A stretch of DNA of 64,000 bases, from contig CM060189.1 in assembly GCA_030549335.1 (NCBI GenBank), positions 31,457,001 through 31,521,000 on the forward strand, given 5' to 3'. A program made the translations under genes and the position numbers. This DNA is from Pontederia crassipes (Eukaryota; Streptophyta; Magnoliopsida; Commelinales; Pontederiaceae). The notes under the pieces were generated by a model. It did not search any database, was not told the origin of the DNA, and was given only the letters and a program-made list of their open reading frames with translations. Of this stretch, positions 63,426 to 64,000 are shown piece after piece (position 1 is the stretch's first letter; every line of letters begins with the position of its first letter).

Positions 63426-63539
63426 CTTTGACGTTATGAGAAGCATAATCATCATTAAAATAGTCTTCCATATCTTCCACTTCATCAAGTTCTTCACCAT
63501 AGCCTTCAACATATTCCAATTCAGCCTCCTCCTCCTCAT
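63426..63539 (-). CDS. Acidic exon of an unidentified gene continuing past the right edge
   Basis: On the minus strand a good acceptor (TTTAATACAG) precedes an open 114-nt stretch, phase 1 at both ends, reading DEEEEAELEYVEGYGEELDE and VEDMEDYFNDDYASHNVKG, followed by a GTGGTG donor. The frame is clean and protein-like, while the other open frame here is just its shadow. Acidic stretches of this kind occur near the C terminus of RNA polymerase III subunit RPC7/RPC31, among others, but there is no diagnostic motif. Upstream exons would lie beyond 64000, and I found no further exon to the left. Confidence 0.45.
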
Positions 63540-64000
63540 CTGTATTAAATAAATAAATAATTGAAAAATCATCCCATTTACGTCAATGATATTGTATGTA
63601 AACAATATGAATTACAAACAGAATATTATTTCCAACAGACCTTAAAGTTAATAACAATAATTGTAATCTTACATTCGATTTTCAAAATTATCATTTTGAT
63701 CAGGATTTGTTCGGTCTGAACATGTTAGTACCTATGAACAGTCTCGATAAAAAAAATGATTGATAAGATTTCATGTCTTTCCCTTTTTGTCATCTGGCAC
63801 ATGATGTGGCAAGAAAAGTAAGGGAAACAAAAGAAAAATAAGAAAATTTAACAAAAAAAATGAAAGCAAATCTCTAGAACTTTCTTCCATGTAAGTGAAT
63901 AGCTCTTCTCTTATGAATTATCAACATAAAATTTGATTAAAACAAGTCTTCCTTATTTTTGAGAGTTGCACCTCCTTTTTACTTTATGTACTTATGAAGA

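Noticed and set aside
1-64000. CRISPR arrays, rRNA, tRNA genes, bacterial operons
   Set aside because: None seen; all tandem repeats are simple or minisatellite, and the sequence is plant nuclear. A tRNAscan run would be needed to exclude a tRNA gene formally.

Overview
This is nuclear DNA of a flowering plant. All clear genes are intron-rich plant families (NUF2, bHLH, PIN, plant-type GH35 beta-galactosidase with a SUEL lectin tail). The spacers are AT-rich and full of plant transposons (PIF/Harbinger, Tourist-like MITE, MULE, CACTA, Copia, L1 and RTE LINEs, Au-like SINE). The GC-rich first exons of the bHLH and PIN genes next to AT-rich introns suggest a monocot. Pineapple or a relative is a guess from repeat flavour, not a result.

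Layout. 1-7.07 kb: NUF2 kinetochore gene on the minus strand, 3' end off the left edge, with an L1 remnant and short repeats in its introns. 9.28-15.38 kb: a decayed PIF/Harbinger transposon with a Myb/SANT ORF, a DDE transposase and a third ORF combining an RNase H1/viroplasmin-type fold with a hydrophobic tail. 15.4-22.9 kb: AT-rich spacer with a 262-bp Tourist-like MITE. 22.89-24.57 kb: two-exon bHLH gene, minus strand. 28.30-29.44 kb: a Pack-MULE with long terminal inverted repeats, an exact 9-bp target duplication and pieces of an aspartic protease gene. 30.18-32.46 kb: a 5'-truncated RTE LINE with an 18-bp target duplication, ending about 240 bp downstream of the PIN stop. 32.70-35.71 kb: six-exon PIN auxin efflux carrier, minus strand. 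38.16-38.50 kb: perfect 169-bp tandem duplication. 40.95-42.18 kb: second MULE-like element. 42.8-54.4 kb: a nest of fossils. A defective Copia element with both LTRs (46.14-50.02 kb) sits inside a CACTA element ending at 51.556 kb; a second CACTA end lies at 53.573 kb; Copia fragments flank both sides. 56.76-61.62 kb: 18-exon beta-galactosidase, plus strand. 62.5-63.2 kb: Au-like SINE and L1 fragment. 63.43-63.54 kb: an acidic exon of an unidentified minus-strand gene that runs off the right edge.

The host genes (chromosome segregation, transcription, auxin transport, cell-wall galactan turnover) have no evident joint function; this is ordinary gene order in a transposon-rich region. The most unusual points are the third ORF of the Harbinger element, the chimeric protease cargo of the Pack-MULE, the repeated symmetric exons in the CACTA element, and introns in NUF2 and the beta-galactosidase gene that seem to lack a GT donor.
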